From: Gordonia insulae | Lineage (GTDB): Bacteria > Actinomycetota > Actinomycetes > Mycobacteriales > Mycobacteriaceae | NCBI RefSeq assembly: GCF_003855095.1 | Contig: NZ_CP033972.1 | Location: forward strand, 2,914,001 to 2,978,000 | Direction: 5' to 3' | DNA: 64,000 nucleotides | Shown here: positions 32,542 to 41,316 of the stretch, piece by piece | Numbering within the stretch: the first letter of the stretch is position 1 | How the letters are laid out: each line of letters begins with the position of its first letter | Notes under the pieces: model-generated | What the model was told of the DNA's origin: nothing | The model's database searches: none | Seen by the model: only the letters and a program-made list of their open reading frames with translations | Position numbers and translations under genes: made by a program

Positions 32542-33948
32542 ATGTCCGCGCGGTGGTCGAGTTCTGTGAGAATCCTGTTCCGATCGGTGCTGGTCACCAC
32601 GACTGCGGTCGCGGCCCTGGTCGCGGGCGGCGGCAGCGCACTCGCCGACCCGGTCAATCTGATGCCCTTTCCGGACCAATTCCCGAACCGCATCGACTCG
32701 ATGGTCCCCGCGCCGGATGTGCCCCGGCTGGCTTCGATCCCGGAACGCTCCGTGACCCCCGGCGCCTCCCACGATCTCCAGGAACTGCGCGAGGCCATCA
32801 TGCCGTCGCCCACCGGCGACGCATTTTTCGACACCTGGCCGAACGACCTCGACCGGCACGCCCCCGGCGCGATCCTGCAATCCCGGGACGTCGCCCCTGT
32901 TGCGGCGCCGCTGCTCGAGGTGCACGTCGGCTATGCGCGTCAGATCAAGTTCGCCACCCGCGACGCGCAGAATCGCCCGCTGTTCGCCACGGCGACCCTG
33001 TTCGTGCCGCCGACACCGTGGACGGGCCGTGGTTCGCGACCGGTGATGGTGAACAATCCCCCGATCGTCGCGCTCGGCACCCGGTGCACCACCGGCTACA
33101 CGTTGTCGCACGGCAAGAGCGGCGACACCAACGACACCGACCTCGATCCGCCGACGACGCAGAAGTCACTCGCCAAGGGCTACGCGGTGATCGTCCCCGA
33201 CCACACGGGTGCACGGATGGCGTACGCCGAACCGTATGTCGCGGCGCACGTCATCCTCGACGCCATCAGGGCCGCCGAGACGTACGACCCCGATAACTTC
33301 GCACGTGGGCCGCTCGCGATGCTCGGCTACTCCGGGGGCGCCATCGCCACCAACGCCACCGCGAAACTGGCGAACTCCTATGCGCCCGAGGTCGCGAAAC
33401 GCTTCGTCGGAGCGGCCATCGGCGGTGTCCCGGCCGACTACCGTGAGCTGGCCGCGGCGATGAACGCCAACCTCGCGACCGGCGTCTTCCACGCGGCGAT
33501 TCTCGGGATCACCCGCGAACGACCCGAACTGCTGCCCATGGCCAACAATGTGGCGCGGTGGCTGGCGACCAACGACTTCTTCAAGAACCTCTGCACCGGA
33601 ACGATGGGTTATATGGGGTTCTCGTTCGTGCCCACCCAGGCGCTCGCGACCGTGCCCGACCCGTTCCGGTCGCCCGTTGCCCAGGAGATCTTCGACGTCA
33701 CCGCGATGAAGGACATGAAGGCGGCCATGCCGGTCTTCATCTACCACGGATCGCAGGAGTGGTGGATTCCGGCGGGTCAGGCCCGCTCACTCTTCGCCGA
33801 GCAGTGCCGGCTCGGCGCCAATGCCACCTACCGCGAGTACCCCGGTGAACATATGACGACCGTGTTCACCGCCTTCGACGACGCGATGGGCTGGCTGGAT
33901 GCCCGTCTCGCCGGGCGGGCGCCGATCAGCCGGTGTCCTCGACGCTGA
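32542..33948 (+). CDS. Secretory lipase (LIP family), copy 2
   Basis: 468 residues from ATG 32542, following GAAGGGTGGGCG. Signal peptide ends around GGGSALA-DPVNLMPFPDQFP. The nucleophile elbow is LAMLGYSGGAIATN; AYAEPYVAAHVILDAIRA and GSQEWWIPAGQARSLF parallel copy 1, as do the Cys positions. The two are tandem paralogues; a possible -10 (TAGAAT, 32445-32450) upstream suggests that this copy also has its own promoter. It converges with a MaoC-type hydratase gene 4 bp away. Confidence 0.92.
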   Translation: MSARWSSSVRILFRSVLVTTTAVAALVAGGGSALADPVNLMPFPDQFPNRIDSMVPAPDVPRLASIPERSVTPGASHDLQELREAIMPSPTGDAFFDTWPNDLDRHAPGAILQSRDVAPVAAPLLEVHVGYARQIKFATRDAQNRPLFATATLFVPPTPWTGRGSRPVMVNNPPIVALGTRCTTGYTLSHGKSGDTNDTDLDPPTTQKSLAKGYAVIVPDHTGARMAYAEPYVAAHVILDAIRAAETYDPDNFARGPLAMLGYSGGAIATNATAKLANSYAPEVAKRFVGAAIGGVPADYRELAAAMNANLATGVFHAAILGITRERPELLPMANNVARWLATNDFFKNLCTGTMGYMGFSFVPTQALATVPDPFRSPVAQEIFDVTAMKDMKAAMPVFIYHGSQEWWIPAGQARSLFAEQCRLGANATYREYPGEHMTTVFTAFDDAMGWLDARLAGRAPISRCPRR

Positions 33949-33952
33949 GCGC

Positions 33953-34420
33953 TCAGTAGACCAGCACGCGCACGTTCTCCGCGACGCACGCGGGCTTCTC
34001 GACGCCCTCGATCTCCACAGTGTTCTTCACGATCATGTTGACGCCCGATGACGTCTCCTCGACCGACGTGATGACGGCGTTCGCGCGGATGCGCGAGCCG
34101 ACCTTCACCGGATTCGGGAACCGCACCTTGTTCATCCCGTAGTTGATGACGAGTTTGGGCCCCTCGACGCCGAAGATGCTGCCCGCCAAGACCGGAAGCA
34201 GCGACAGGGTGAGGAAGCCGTGCGCGATCGGAGCGCCGAACGGTCCGTCCTTGGCGCGCTCGGGGTCGACGTGGATCCACTGGTGATCGCCGGTGGCATC
34301 GGCAAAGGCGTTGACCCGCTCCTGGGTGATCTCCAACCACTCCCCGGAGCCCAGGTCGTCGCCGATCGCGGCCTTGAGTTCGTCGACACTGGTGAAGGTT
34401 CGTTGTGTGGTGCTCGTCAT
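33953..34420 (-). CDS. MaoC-like (R)-specific enoyl-CoA hydratase
   Basis: 155 residues, one hot-dog MaoC dehydratase domain. The hydratase-2 motif is clear: Asp and His in FADATGDHQWIHVDPERA, then GPFGAPIAHGFLTLSLLP. Small single-domain members hydrate trans-2-enoyl-CoA to (R)-3-hydroxyacyl-CoA. The neighbouring lipase, fadB2 and aceA genes fit a role in fatty acid breakdown. It diverges from a carboxymuconolactone-decarboxylase-family gene across 54 bp. Confidence 0.93.
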   Translation of the reverse strand: MTSTTQRTFTSVDELKAAIGDDLGSGEWLEITQERVNAFADATGDHQWIHVDPERAKDGPFGAPIAHGFLTLSLLPVLAGSIFGVEGPKLVINYGMNKVRFPNPVKVGSRIRANAVITSVEETSSGVNMIVKNTVEIEGVEKPACVAENVRVLVY

Positions 34421-34474
34421 AGTCTCGGTAGTCTACCGTTGCAGCATGGGCACTCAACCGTCGCGCCGGGCCTC

Positions 34475-35011
34475 ATGAGCACTCCTCGCGTCGCGCCCGG
34501 CGGCTTCCTCGAACTCGGTCCGATCAACTGGCTGTTCGCGCGCGGCGCCGCCCGCGCGATCGGCGTGCAGGATGCGCACATCTTCTCCACCCTCGGCCGG
34601 GCCAAGGGCCTGTTCCGCGCGTGGCTGCACTTCGGCGCACGGCTGATGCCCTTCGGGGCGCTGTCGCGCAAGGAATCCGAGATGATCATCATCCGCACGG
34701 CGCACCTGCGTGACTGCCAGTACGAACTCGACCATCACCGACGACTCGGCAGACGGGCCGGCATCACCGATGCGATCGCCGATCGGATCCTCGAGGGACC
34801 CGATGCGGGCTTCGGCGACCGCGAACGTTCACTGCTGCTCGCCACCGACGAATTGGTGACCACCAAGGACATCTCCGACGAGACCTGGGCGGCACTTCGA
34901 CGCCACCTCGACGACGCCAAACTGATCGCGTTCGTCCTCCTCGTCGGACAGTACGACATGCTCGCCACGACCATCGGGACACTTCGGGTGCAGCGGGACA
35001 CCCGGATCTGA
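34475..35011 (+). CDS. Carboxymuconolactone decarboxylase/AhpD-family protein
   Basis: 178 residues from ATG 34475. The AhpD-like core is visible in KESEMIIIRTAHLRDCQYEL and DHHRRLGRRAGI; only one Cys is present where peroxidatic members have CxxC, so it is unlikely to be a classical AhpD alkylhydroperoxidase. The C-terminal LVGQYDMLATTIGTL is also typical. Activity unknown. It is followed 38 bp later by a methyltransferase, possibly one transcript. Confidence 0.85.
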   Translation: MSTPRVAPGGFLELGPINWLFARGAARAIGVQDAHIFSTLGRAKGLFRAWLHFGARLMPFGALSRKESEMIIIRTAHLRDCQYELDHHRRLGRRAGITDAIADRILEGPDAGFGDRERSLLLATDELVTTKDISDETWAALRRHLDDAKLIAFVLLVGQYDMLATTIGTLRVQRDTRI

Positions 35012-35049
35012 TGCGGTTCATCTGATCATCGCGGGGGAGGCGGACGGTT

Positions 35050-35688
35050 GTGGACTCGATAGCCCAGCAGTTGATGCGCAATCGGGTGTTCTCGCAAGTG
35101 TACGAACATCTCTGGCGCCCGGTCTTCACCCGGTTGTTCAGTCTGGGCGGCACCGACACCGCGGACTTCGACCGCGCGCTGACCGCCTACCTGTCGCGCC
35201 CCGGTGACCGGCTGGTGCTCGACGTCGCGTGCGGACCGGGCAATTACACGCGCCGGATCGCGACAGGCCTGACCGGCGACGGCCGCTGCATCGGCATCGA
35301 CCACTCACCCGCCATGCTCGCCCGCGCGGCCGATGCCGCCGGCGACCGCGTCGCATATCTCCGGGCGGATGCGCATGCACTCCCCTTCCGTGACAATACT
35401 TTTGACACGGTCACCTGCCTGGCCGCGTTGTATCTGATCCCGAATCCGCTGCCCGTCGTCGACGAACTGCTCCGGGTGACCAGACCCGGCGGCGAGGTGG
35501 TGATCTTCACGTCGGTGCAGACCGACCTGACGTCGGTCCCCGGCATCCGTGAACTCGCCGGCGCCTCGGGCTACCGGATCTTCGATCGGCACGAGATCGT
35601 CGAGCGACTCAACGCGGCGGGTGCGGCGCACGTCGAGCAGACCATCACCGGGCAGGGGCAGTACGTCATCGGCGTCAAACCCGGCTGA
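35050..35688 (+). CDS. Class I SAM-dependent methyltransferase
   Basis: 212 residues from GTG 35050, after GGGGGAGGCGG. Motif I LVLDVACGPGNYTRRIA, motif II CIGIDHSPAML, DAHALPFRDNTFDTVTC and LRVTRPGGEVVIFTSV form a complete methyltransf_11 domain. The N-terminus (VYEHLWRPVFTRLFS) is seen in methyltransferases acting on lipids and quinones, but the acceptor is unknown. Confidence 0.9.
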   Translation: MDSIAQQLMRNRVFSQVYEHLWRPVFTRLFSLGGTDTADFDRALTAYLSRPGDRLVLDVACGPGNYTRRIATGLTGDGRCIGIDHSPAMLARAADAAGDRVAYLRADAHALPFRDNTFDTVTCLAALYLIPNPLPVVDELLRVTRPGGEVVIFTSVQTDLTSVPGIRELAGASGYRIFDRHEIVERLNAAGAAHVEQTITGQGQYVIGVKPG

Positions 35689-35727
35689 CCCCTTCGCACC
35701 CACCATCGTCCCGGCCGAGTCGGCCGT

Positions 35728-36612
35728 TCACCAGGACCGGTAGTCGCGGACGGTCATCCGCGGACCGTGCCGTTCCGGGCGCACACCGTGCCGTTCGACC
35801 ATTCGGATGATCCGTTGACGTTGTCCCGCATACGGTTCGAGAAGTCGGAGCATGCCTGCATCGTCGACCGGCTCGCCGATCAGCGTCAGTCCCACCAGTT
35901 TCGGGATGTGATAGTCCCCCACGTTGACGACGTCGGGATCGCCCACCGACCGCGATCGGGTCTCGGCCTCGGTCCAGCGCCCGACGCCGCGGAGCATCCG
36001 CAGTCGGTCCGGGTGTCGCTCCACATCCATCGCCGTCGCGCCCCGGATGGTGCGCATCCGGACCGGCTCGATGCCGCTGCGATGCCATTCCCAGCTCGGG
36101 ATCCGCGGCCACTCGTCGCGGGGTGGTGGGACGCGCATCGTGTCCGGCACCGGTCCGGGCGCCGGATGACCGAATCTGCGCACCAGGTATCGCCAGGCCC
36201 GAAAAGCCTCCGCCCCCACGACCTTCTGCTCGAGGATCGCCGGGACCAACGCCTCCCAGACCCGGTCGGTTCGACCGATGCGCAGGCCCTCGGAACGCCG
36301 CACCAGTTCACGGACGACGGGATCGCGCGGAGTGAGGGCGCCCGGATCGTCGCGGGCGCCCAGCAGGTCGGGCATCTGGTCGAGCAGCCAGGGGGCGCCG
36401 GGACCCCACGCACGGCCGCTGATCGTGGTCCCGTCGGATCGAATGGTCAGGGTGCCCGGCCCGTCCGGGGTGTACACCGCTCGCCAGACCGACCCGTCAC
36501 GCCCGTAGGTGAATGCCGGGTCCCCGGCGCCCCGCCGTAGCATCCCGACCGTCGCGCGGATGTCGAGTGGCCACGGCGGCACCCAGTCGCGGGTGAGTTC
36601 GCCGGGGGCCAT
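35728..36612 (-). CDS. DNA-3-methyladenine glycosylase-like (HhH-GPD) protein
   Basis: 294 residues. The helix-hairpin-helix/GPD signature is LRMLRGVGRWTEAETRSRSV followed by GDPDVVNVGDYHIPKLVG, with the catalytic Asp in VGDYHIP, as in AlkA-type alkylbase glycosylases. The N-terminal beta domain (WPLDIRATVGMLRRGAGDPA) also resembles AlkA. It would remove alkylated bases in base excision repair. It stands alone between a methyltransferase (convergent) and the AraC pair. Confidence 0.88.
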   Translation of the reverse strand: MAPGELTRDWVPPWPLDIRATVGMLRRGAGDPAFTYGRDGSVWRAVYTPDGPGTLTIRSDGTTISGRAWGPGAPWLLDQMPDLLGARDDPGALTPRDPVVRELVRRSEGLRIGRTDRVWEALVPAILEQKVVGAEAFRAWRYLVRRFGHPAPGPVPDTMRVPPPRDEWPRIPSWEWHRSGIEPVRMRTIRGATAMDVERHPDRLRMLRGVGRWTEAETRSRSVGDPDVVNVGDYHIPKLVGLTLIGEPVDDAGMLRLLEPYAGQRQRIIRMVERHGVRPERHGPRMTVRDYRSW

Positions 36613-36645
36613 CCCTCGACGGTACCCAGAACCCGTATCGGGTGG

Positions 36646-37680
36646 TCAGCCCGCTTCTTCGTCGTCGGCCGATCGGACCGTGGCGCGGAACGCGCCGGGG
36701 GTCATGCCGAACTCCGCGCGAAACCGGTTGCGCAGGGTCGCCGCGGACGCGAAACCCGAGGCGTGCGCCACCGTGTCCAGACCGAGCGGCTCCTCGAGTT
36801 CCAGCAGTGTGCGGGCCTGCGCGAGGCGTCGCGAGGTGATCATGGTCGCCGGCGACTCCCCGGTGTCGGCGAAGTGGCGGTAGAGATGTCGGCGACTGAT
36901 CTGCAGTGCCTCCGCGATGGCGTCGGCGGTGAAGTCGGGGTCGGCATAACGCTCGTCGATCAGATCGCGCGCGGCCTCGAGGACGAACAGGGCGTTGTTC
37001 TCCATCTGGTACGCGTCCTGCGTGTGATGCCCGATCGCCGCACGGATGAGACCCACGACCGCGAGTTCGTCGGCCGGGGTGATCGGGAGTCCACGGACCG
37101 CGGCATCGCACACGAAGCGCCGGATGAACGTGGCGGTGGCCCGCGCCAACAGCGAGTCCGCGGCGGTCGGCAGGAATGCCGCATCGGCCTCGGCGAGTTC
37201 GTGGCGGAGCACCTCGGCCGGCACGAGTAGCAGCGCCGTGTCGCAGACGCTGGGACACTCGTCGACGAAAGCACTCTCGATGCTCATCACGACCAGTTGC
37301 CCCTCGCCGTACTCGCGCTCGACGTCGCCCTGTCTGACCCGTAGACGTCCCTCGAGACGGTGCGTGCCGACCATGATGATCGGCGCGGGCTGGGCCCGGA
37401 TGATCGCGTCGGTGCGCTCGGTCGTCCGCGGCGTGGACAGCTCGCAGTGGGCCGAGAGCACAGACAGCGGACGGTGATAGATGATGGCGTGGAACGCATC
37501 CGGATCGTCGACAGTCACCCGGGAGAACGCGGCCCCGTAGGCGGCGAGGCCGGTTCGGCCGCGGAGTTCCATGGGCGTCGCCGCCGACGGGCCGGGGTCG
37601 TCGTCGGCGCCGATCGAACTGCGCCACCGCGCGAGGGTGTCGTGGTCGATACCGTCGCGGGTATAGGACGCCCGCTTCAC
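36646..37680 (-). CDS. AraC-family regulator, copy A
   Basis: 344 residues. The C-terminal double helix-turn-helix is intact (FTADAIAEALQISRRHLYRHF; LGLDTVAHASGFASAATLRNRFRAEFGMTPGAFR). The N-terminal half resembles the AraC_binding_2 sensing domain (YHRPLSVLSAH, RTTERTDAI, YGEGQLVVMSIES). Its start overlaps the stop of copy B by 4 bp (ATGA), so the two are translationally coupled. Target and ligand unknown. Confidence 0.9.
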   Translation of the reverse strand: MKRASYTRDGIDHDTLARWRSSIGADDDPGPSAATPMELRGRTGLAAYGAAFSRVTVDDPDAFHAIIYHRPLSVLSAHCELSTPRTTERTDAIIRAQPAPIIMVGTHRLEGRLRVRQGDVEREYGEGQLVVMSIESAFVDECPSVCDTALLLVPAEVLRHELAEADAAFLPTAADSLLARATATFIRRFVCDAAVRGLPITPADELAVVGLIRAAIGHHTQDAYQMENNALFVLEAARDLIDERYADPDFTADAIAEALQISRRHLYRHFADTGESPATMITSRRLAQARTLLELEEPLGLDTVAHASGFASAATLRNRFRAEFGMTPGAFRATVRSADDEEAG

Positions 37681-38822
37681 CGCCGCGATCCCGCGACGGC
37701 TTGTCGGGTGTCGGCCTGTAAGGACTCGGGGTGTCGAGCCTGCGCCATCGCCGCCTCGTCACGCCGGAATCGGTCCGGGGACACGCCGAATCTGGCGTGG
37801 AAGTGACGCCGGAGGGTGGCCGGGGAACTGAATCCTGCGGACTTCGCGATGTGCTCGATCATCGGTGGACGGTCGCTGCAGAGGAGTTGGCGCGCCCGCT
37901 GCGTGCGGTATTCGGCGATCATCGCGGCCGGCGACGTGCCCACCTCGGCCAGGCGACGGTAGAGATTGCGGCGACTCATGTGCAGGGCCTCGGCGATGTC
38001 GTCGGCCGAGAAGGACGGGTCGCGGAAGTGGCGTTCGATCAACGTGAGAGCGGCCTCGCGAACGATCACGCCGTTGTCGGCGGGGCGGTGCGTCGCCCTG
38101 GTGGGTCGGCCGGCGAGGCCGCGGACCAGATCGACGACAGCGAGTTCGGTCTCGACGTCGACGTCGGCCCCGCGAACCGCCGCATGCACCGCCAACGTGA
38201 CGATGAACGCGCCCGCGGCCCGTGCTAGGGGCGAGGACTGCACCGGGTCGATGACGGGGCGGCCCTGTCCGTACTCGCTGCCGAGCAACTCCGCCGGAAC
38301 CCAGATGCCGACGGGATCGGCGACGGTGTGCGTGATCTGCCGGTACGGGACTGTGCTGTCGAGAACGAGCAGATCCGCCGGGTGCCGATAGCTGTGGTCG
38401 TGGCCGTCGAGGCCGATGATCCCGTCGCCCGGTGTGATCTGGGTGCAGATCAGGGCGAACGGCGCGGAGTCCGTGCGCGCGTGAGCGGCCGTGCGCTCGG
38501 TGGTGCAGGGCGTGCGCAGCGCCGCGAACACGCCGATCACGGAGAGTTGACGCCAATAGGACAACTCGGCGAACTCACCGGAGAACCCGTCCGGATCTCG
38601 GGCGCCCGAACCCGGGGGCTCGGAGATGTGCATGGTCGGCGCGTGTTCGGCGATGCCTGCCGTACCCACCCGATCGATACGACGCGCGAGATGATCACCG
38701 TGGGGGTCGGCGACGCCCATTCGGTCGTACCAGCGCCGGACCACCTCGTCGGGTAGTCCGGCATGAGCGCTCGCCCGTTCGGTCGCCCCCGCGATCGCTG
38801 CGGATGCACCGGCCGTCTTCAT
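37677..38822 (-). CDS. AraC-family regulator, copy B
   Basis: 381 residues. Same architecture as copy A: AraC_binding_2-like sensor (SYWRQLSVIGVFAALRTPC; PADLLVLDSTVPY) and C-terminal HTH pair (FSADDIAEALHMSRRNLYRRL; IEHIAKSAGFSSPATLRRHFHARFGVSPDRFR). It carries an extra N-terminal segment of about 40 residues. Adjacent, overlapping paralogous AraC genes suggest a tandem duplication with possible heterologous control of a shared target. It faces a 332-bp gene-free region. Confidence 0.9.
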   Translation of the reverse strand: MKTAGASAAIAGATERASAHAGLPDEVVRRWYDRMGVADPHGDHLARRIDRVGTAGIAEHAPTMHISEPPGSGARDPDGFSGEFAELSYWRQLSVIGVFAALRTPCTTERTAAHARTDSAPFALICTQITPGDGIIGLDGHDHSYRHPADLLVLDSTVPYRQITHTVADPVGIWVPAELLGSEYGQGRPVIDPVQSSPLARAAGAFIVTLAVHAAVRGADVDVETELAVVDLVRGLAGRPTRATHRPADNGVIVREAALTLIERHFRDPSFSADDIAEALHMSRRNLYRRLAEVGTSPAAMIAEYRTQRARQLLCSDRPPMIEHIAKSAGFSSPATLRRHFHARFGVSPDRFRRDEAAMAQARHPESLQADTRQAVAGSRR

Positions 38823-39154
38823 GATCTGAAACTAACCGAGCACACCGTCGGATGCGATGGATCTGGACACGGTGTCACGGAAACATGCTCTGACGCAACC
38901 GGTCCCGCCGGCGGTGCGTGGCCTCCTTGGGATACGAATATCGTTGTCGGACAGGTATTCTCACGGTCACGACCGGGTGTTCACAGTATCGGCGAGTGGT
39001 CCACGCGCGGTCCGCCCCGGATTCTCGATGGCACTTATTCGTCCCGATGTGGCACGAAAACGCACCGCGGCGCCTGCACCAGGATCACCGCTGGGGTACC
39101 GATGACTGGATTATCCACTCATCGGTACCCCAGCGGTGACGGTCATGCCGGGCT
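38823..39154. other. 332-bp gene-free region between AraC pair and lpd
   Basis: No supported gene on either strand. The left part must hold the promoter of the AraC operon (minus strand). It includes AT-richer stretches (ATACGAATATCG near 38933; GCACTTATTCG near 39030), but I cannot name an operator. The right part is the lpd terminator hairpin. Confidence 0.7.
39085..39139 (-). terminator. Terminator downstream of lpd
   Basis: Perfect 21-bp inverted repeat (39085-39105 with 39119-39139) separated by a 13-nt loop, starting 15 bp after the lpd stop codon (39155, minus strand). No U-tract follows. Confidence 0.88.
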
Positions 39155-40540
39155 CTACAGGTTGATCATGTGCCCGATCGCGCCGTGGAACGTCTCCTGG
39201 AGTGCTTCCGACAGCGTCGGGTGGGTGTGCACGTTGCGGGCCAGTTCCTTGGCGGTGAGGTCCCACTTGTGGGCCAAGGTCATCTCCGGGAGCATCTCGG
39301 AGACGTTGTCGCCGACGAGGTGTCCGCCGAGCAGTTCGTCGGTGTCCGCGTTGGTCAGGAGCTTGGCGAACCCGGCGGTCTCGCCGAGGCCCTGGGCCTT
39401 GCCGTTGGCGCTGAAGGGGAACGTCGTCGCCTTCACGTTGTAGCCCTCGTCCTTGGCCTGCGCCTCGGTCAGCCCGAACGACGCGACCTGCGGCTGGCAG
39501 AAGGTGGCGCGCGGCATGAACCGGTAGTCACCCAGCGTCATCGTCTCGGCGCCGGCCATGACCTCGGCCGCCACCACACCCTGCGCCTCCGCGACGTGCG
39601 CGAGCATCAGCTTCGCGGTGACGTCGCCGATGGCGTAGATGTTGTCGACGTTGGTCCGCATGAAGTCGTCGATGGCGATCGCGCCGCGGTCGGTCAGCTC
39701 GACGCCGGTGTTCTCGAGGCCGAAGCCCTCCACGCGCGGGGCGAAGCCGACAGACATGAGCACCTTGTCGACGGTGATCTCGCCGTCGTTGTCCTTGGCG
39801 TCTTTGTAGCTGACGGTGACGCTGTCCCCGTTGTCCTTGACGGTCTGCACCTTGGTGGAGGTGAGGACCTTGACTCCGAGTTTCTTGTATTCCTTCGCGA
39901 TGGCCTTGGACGCGTCGGCGTCCTCGTTGGGCAGCACGCGGTCGAGGAACTCGACGATGGTGACGTCGACGCCGTAGTTGGCGAGGACGTAACCGAACTC
40001 CATGCCGATGGCGCCGGCACCGACGATCACGATCGACTTCGGCAGCTCACGGGTGAGGATCTGGGTCTCGTAGGTGACGACGTTCTCCGACAGCTCGACG
40101 CCGGGCAGCAGCTTGACGGTGGAGCCGGTGTTGATGATGACGTTGTCGAAGGTGATCTCGCGATCCCCCACGACGATGGTCTTCGCGTCCTTGAACTTCC
40201 CGTACCCGTCGATCTCGGTGATCTTGTTCTTCTTCATCAGGAAGTGGACGCCCTTGACGATCCCGTCCGAGACCTTGCGGCTGCGGTCGAACGCCGCACC
40301 GAAGTCGAACGAGACATCTCCGGACATACCGAAGGTCTTCGCCTGGTGGTTGAAGATGTGCGCCAGCTCGGCGTTCCGCAGAAGCGCCTTGGATGGGATA
40401 CATCCGACGTTGAGACAGACACCGCCCCAATACTTCTCTTCGATGACGGCGGTTTTCATGCCCAGCTGGGCGGACCGGATCGCGGCCACGTACCCACCAG
40501 GACCGGCACCCAATACAACTGTTTGAAAGTGTTCAGCCAC
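39155..40540 (-). CDS. lpd: Dihydrolipoamide dehydrogenase (E3)
   Basis: 461 residues from GTG 40540; an upstream in-frame ATG (40564) lacks support from family length (M. tuberculosis LpdC has 464). FAD motif [20 protein letters not shown], redox disulfide in [20 protein letters not shown] motif [17 protein letters not shown], second FAD motif [16 protein letters not shown], and the catalytic His-Glu pair in [12 protein letters not shown]. It reoxidises lipoamide in pyruvate, oxoglutarate and branched-chain dehydrogenase complexes. No E1/E2 genes adjoin, as in mycobacteria, where it also serves peroxide defence. Confidence 0.97.
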   Translation of the reverse strand: MAEHFQTVVLGAGPGGYVAAIRSAQLGMKTAVIEEKYWGGVCLNVGCIPSKALLRNAELAHIFNHQAKTFGMSGDVSFDFGAAFDRSRKVSDGIVKGVHFLMKKNKITEIDGYGKFKDAKTIVVGDREITFDNVIINTGSTVKLLPGVELSENVVTYETQILTRELPKSIVIVGAGAIGMEFGYVLANYGVDVTIVEFLDRVLPNEDADASKAIAKEYKKLGVKVLTSTKVQTVKDNGDSVTVSYKDAKDNDGEITVDKVLMSVGFAPRVEGFGLENTGVELTDRGAIAIDDFMRTNVDNIYAIGDVTAKLMLAHVAEAQGVVAAEVMAGAETMTLGDYRFMPRATFCQPQVASFGLTEAQAKDEGYNVKATTFPFSANGKAQGLGETAGFAKLLTNADTDELLGGHLVGDNVSEMLPEMTLAHKWDLTAKELARNVHTHPTLSEALQETFHGAIGHMINL

Positions 40541-40622
40541 GCCTGCCAGCCTACGTCGACCCAAGTCGTGGCCGCAGGGTGTCCCCGTACCGAGGAGTAA
40601 CTTTTTTCGCCGGGCCCCCGAC

Positions 40623-40641
40623 TTTCAATCAATGATTGAAA
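40623..40641 (+). promoter_or_regulatory. Perfect 19-bp palindrome, operator of TetR/OYE operon
   Basis: TTTCAATCAATGATTGAAA is a perfect palindrome (9-bp arms, one central base), 30 bp upstream of the TetR start. A second partial half-site (TTTGAAG, 40647-40653) follows. In this GC-rich DNA an AT-rich perfect dyad right before a TetR gene is the expected form of an autoregulatory operator. Confidence 0.82.
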
Positions 40642-40671
40642 CGATGTTTGAAGTGTGTTCTGATCAACCAC

Positions 40672-41316
40672 ATGCCCTCGTCACCGTCGACCCGCGCGAC
40701 ATCGACCCGCGCGGCGCTGCTGGCCGCGGCCGAGTCGTTGTTCCTCGCCGACGGCTTCGACCAGGTGTCGGTACGCGCGATCTGCGCCGCGGCGAACGCC
40801 AATCCGGCGGCGGTGCACTATCACTTCGGATCCAAGGACCGACTCGCCGTCGAGCTCATCGAGGACCGCCTCGGCCCGCTCTGGGCGGATCCGCTCGACC
40901 GGTTCGATCCCGACGCCTTCGACATCCGTGCCCGACCCGATGCCCGCGAACCCCGCCTCGACGGTGTCGCCGAACTCGTCGGACTGGTGCTCGCACCCTT
41001 CGTCGACATCCAGGAGGACCCGGTCGGGCGCCTTCACCTGCGACTGCTGTCGAGGTTCGTCCTGTCGCATCCACAGGCGACCTGGACCCGACCGTGGTTT
41101 CAGCTCGACAGGTGGTCACGGGTGTTGAGCCGCCTCGTGGACGACCTGCCCGAAGCCGACGCCCGCCGCCGCTGGGGACTGGCATTCCAACTGATCCTGA
41201 CGCAGTTCGGCAACGAGCCGCCACTGTCGGGGGCCGCGGTCACCGCGCTCGCCGACTTCGTCGTCGCCGGCCTCTGCGCTCCAATCCGACCGGCTGCACC
41301 CCAGGAGAACCGATGA
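40672..41316 (+). CDS. TetR-family transcriptional regulator
   Basis: 214 residues from ATG 40672; the longer frame from 40636 would run through the operator. HTH: ALLAAAESLFLADGFDQVSV, RAICAAANANPAAVHYHFGSKDRL. The C-terminal domain is of the TetR group with LRLLSRFVLSHPQ. Its stop overlaps the next start (ATGA at 41313-41316), so it is translationally coupled to the old yellow enzyme that it presumably controls. Confidence 0.92.
   Translation: MPSSPSTRATSTRAALLAAAESLFLADGFDQVSVRAICAAANANPAAVHYHFGSKDRLAVELIEDRLGPLWADPLDRFDPDAFDIRARPDAREPRLDGVAELVGLVLAPFVDIQEDPVGRLHLRLLSRFVLSHPQATWTRPWFQLDRWSRVLSRLVDDLPEADARRRWGLAFQLILTQFGNEPPLSGAAVTALADFVVAGLCAPIRPAAPQENR

Noticed and set aside
39170..40600. 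Long plus-strand open frame opposite lpd
   Set aside because: Antisense shadow of a certain gene in GC-rich DNA; the product has no recognisable domain and is rich in Asp/Val/Gly/Arg as expected from the complement.
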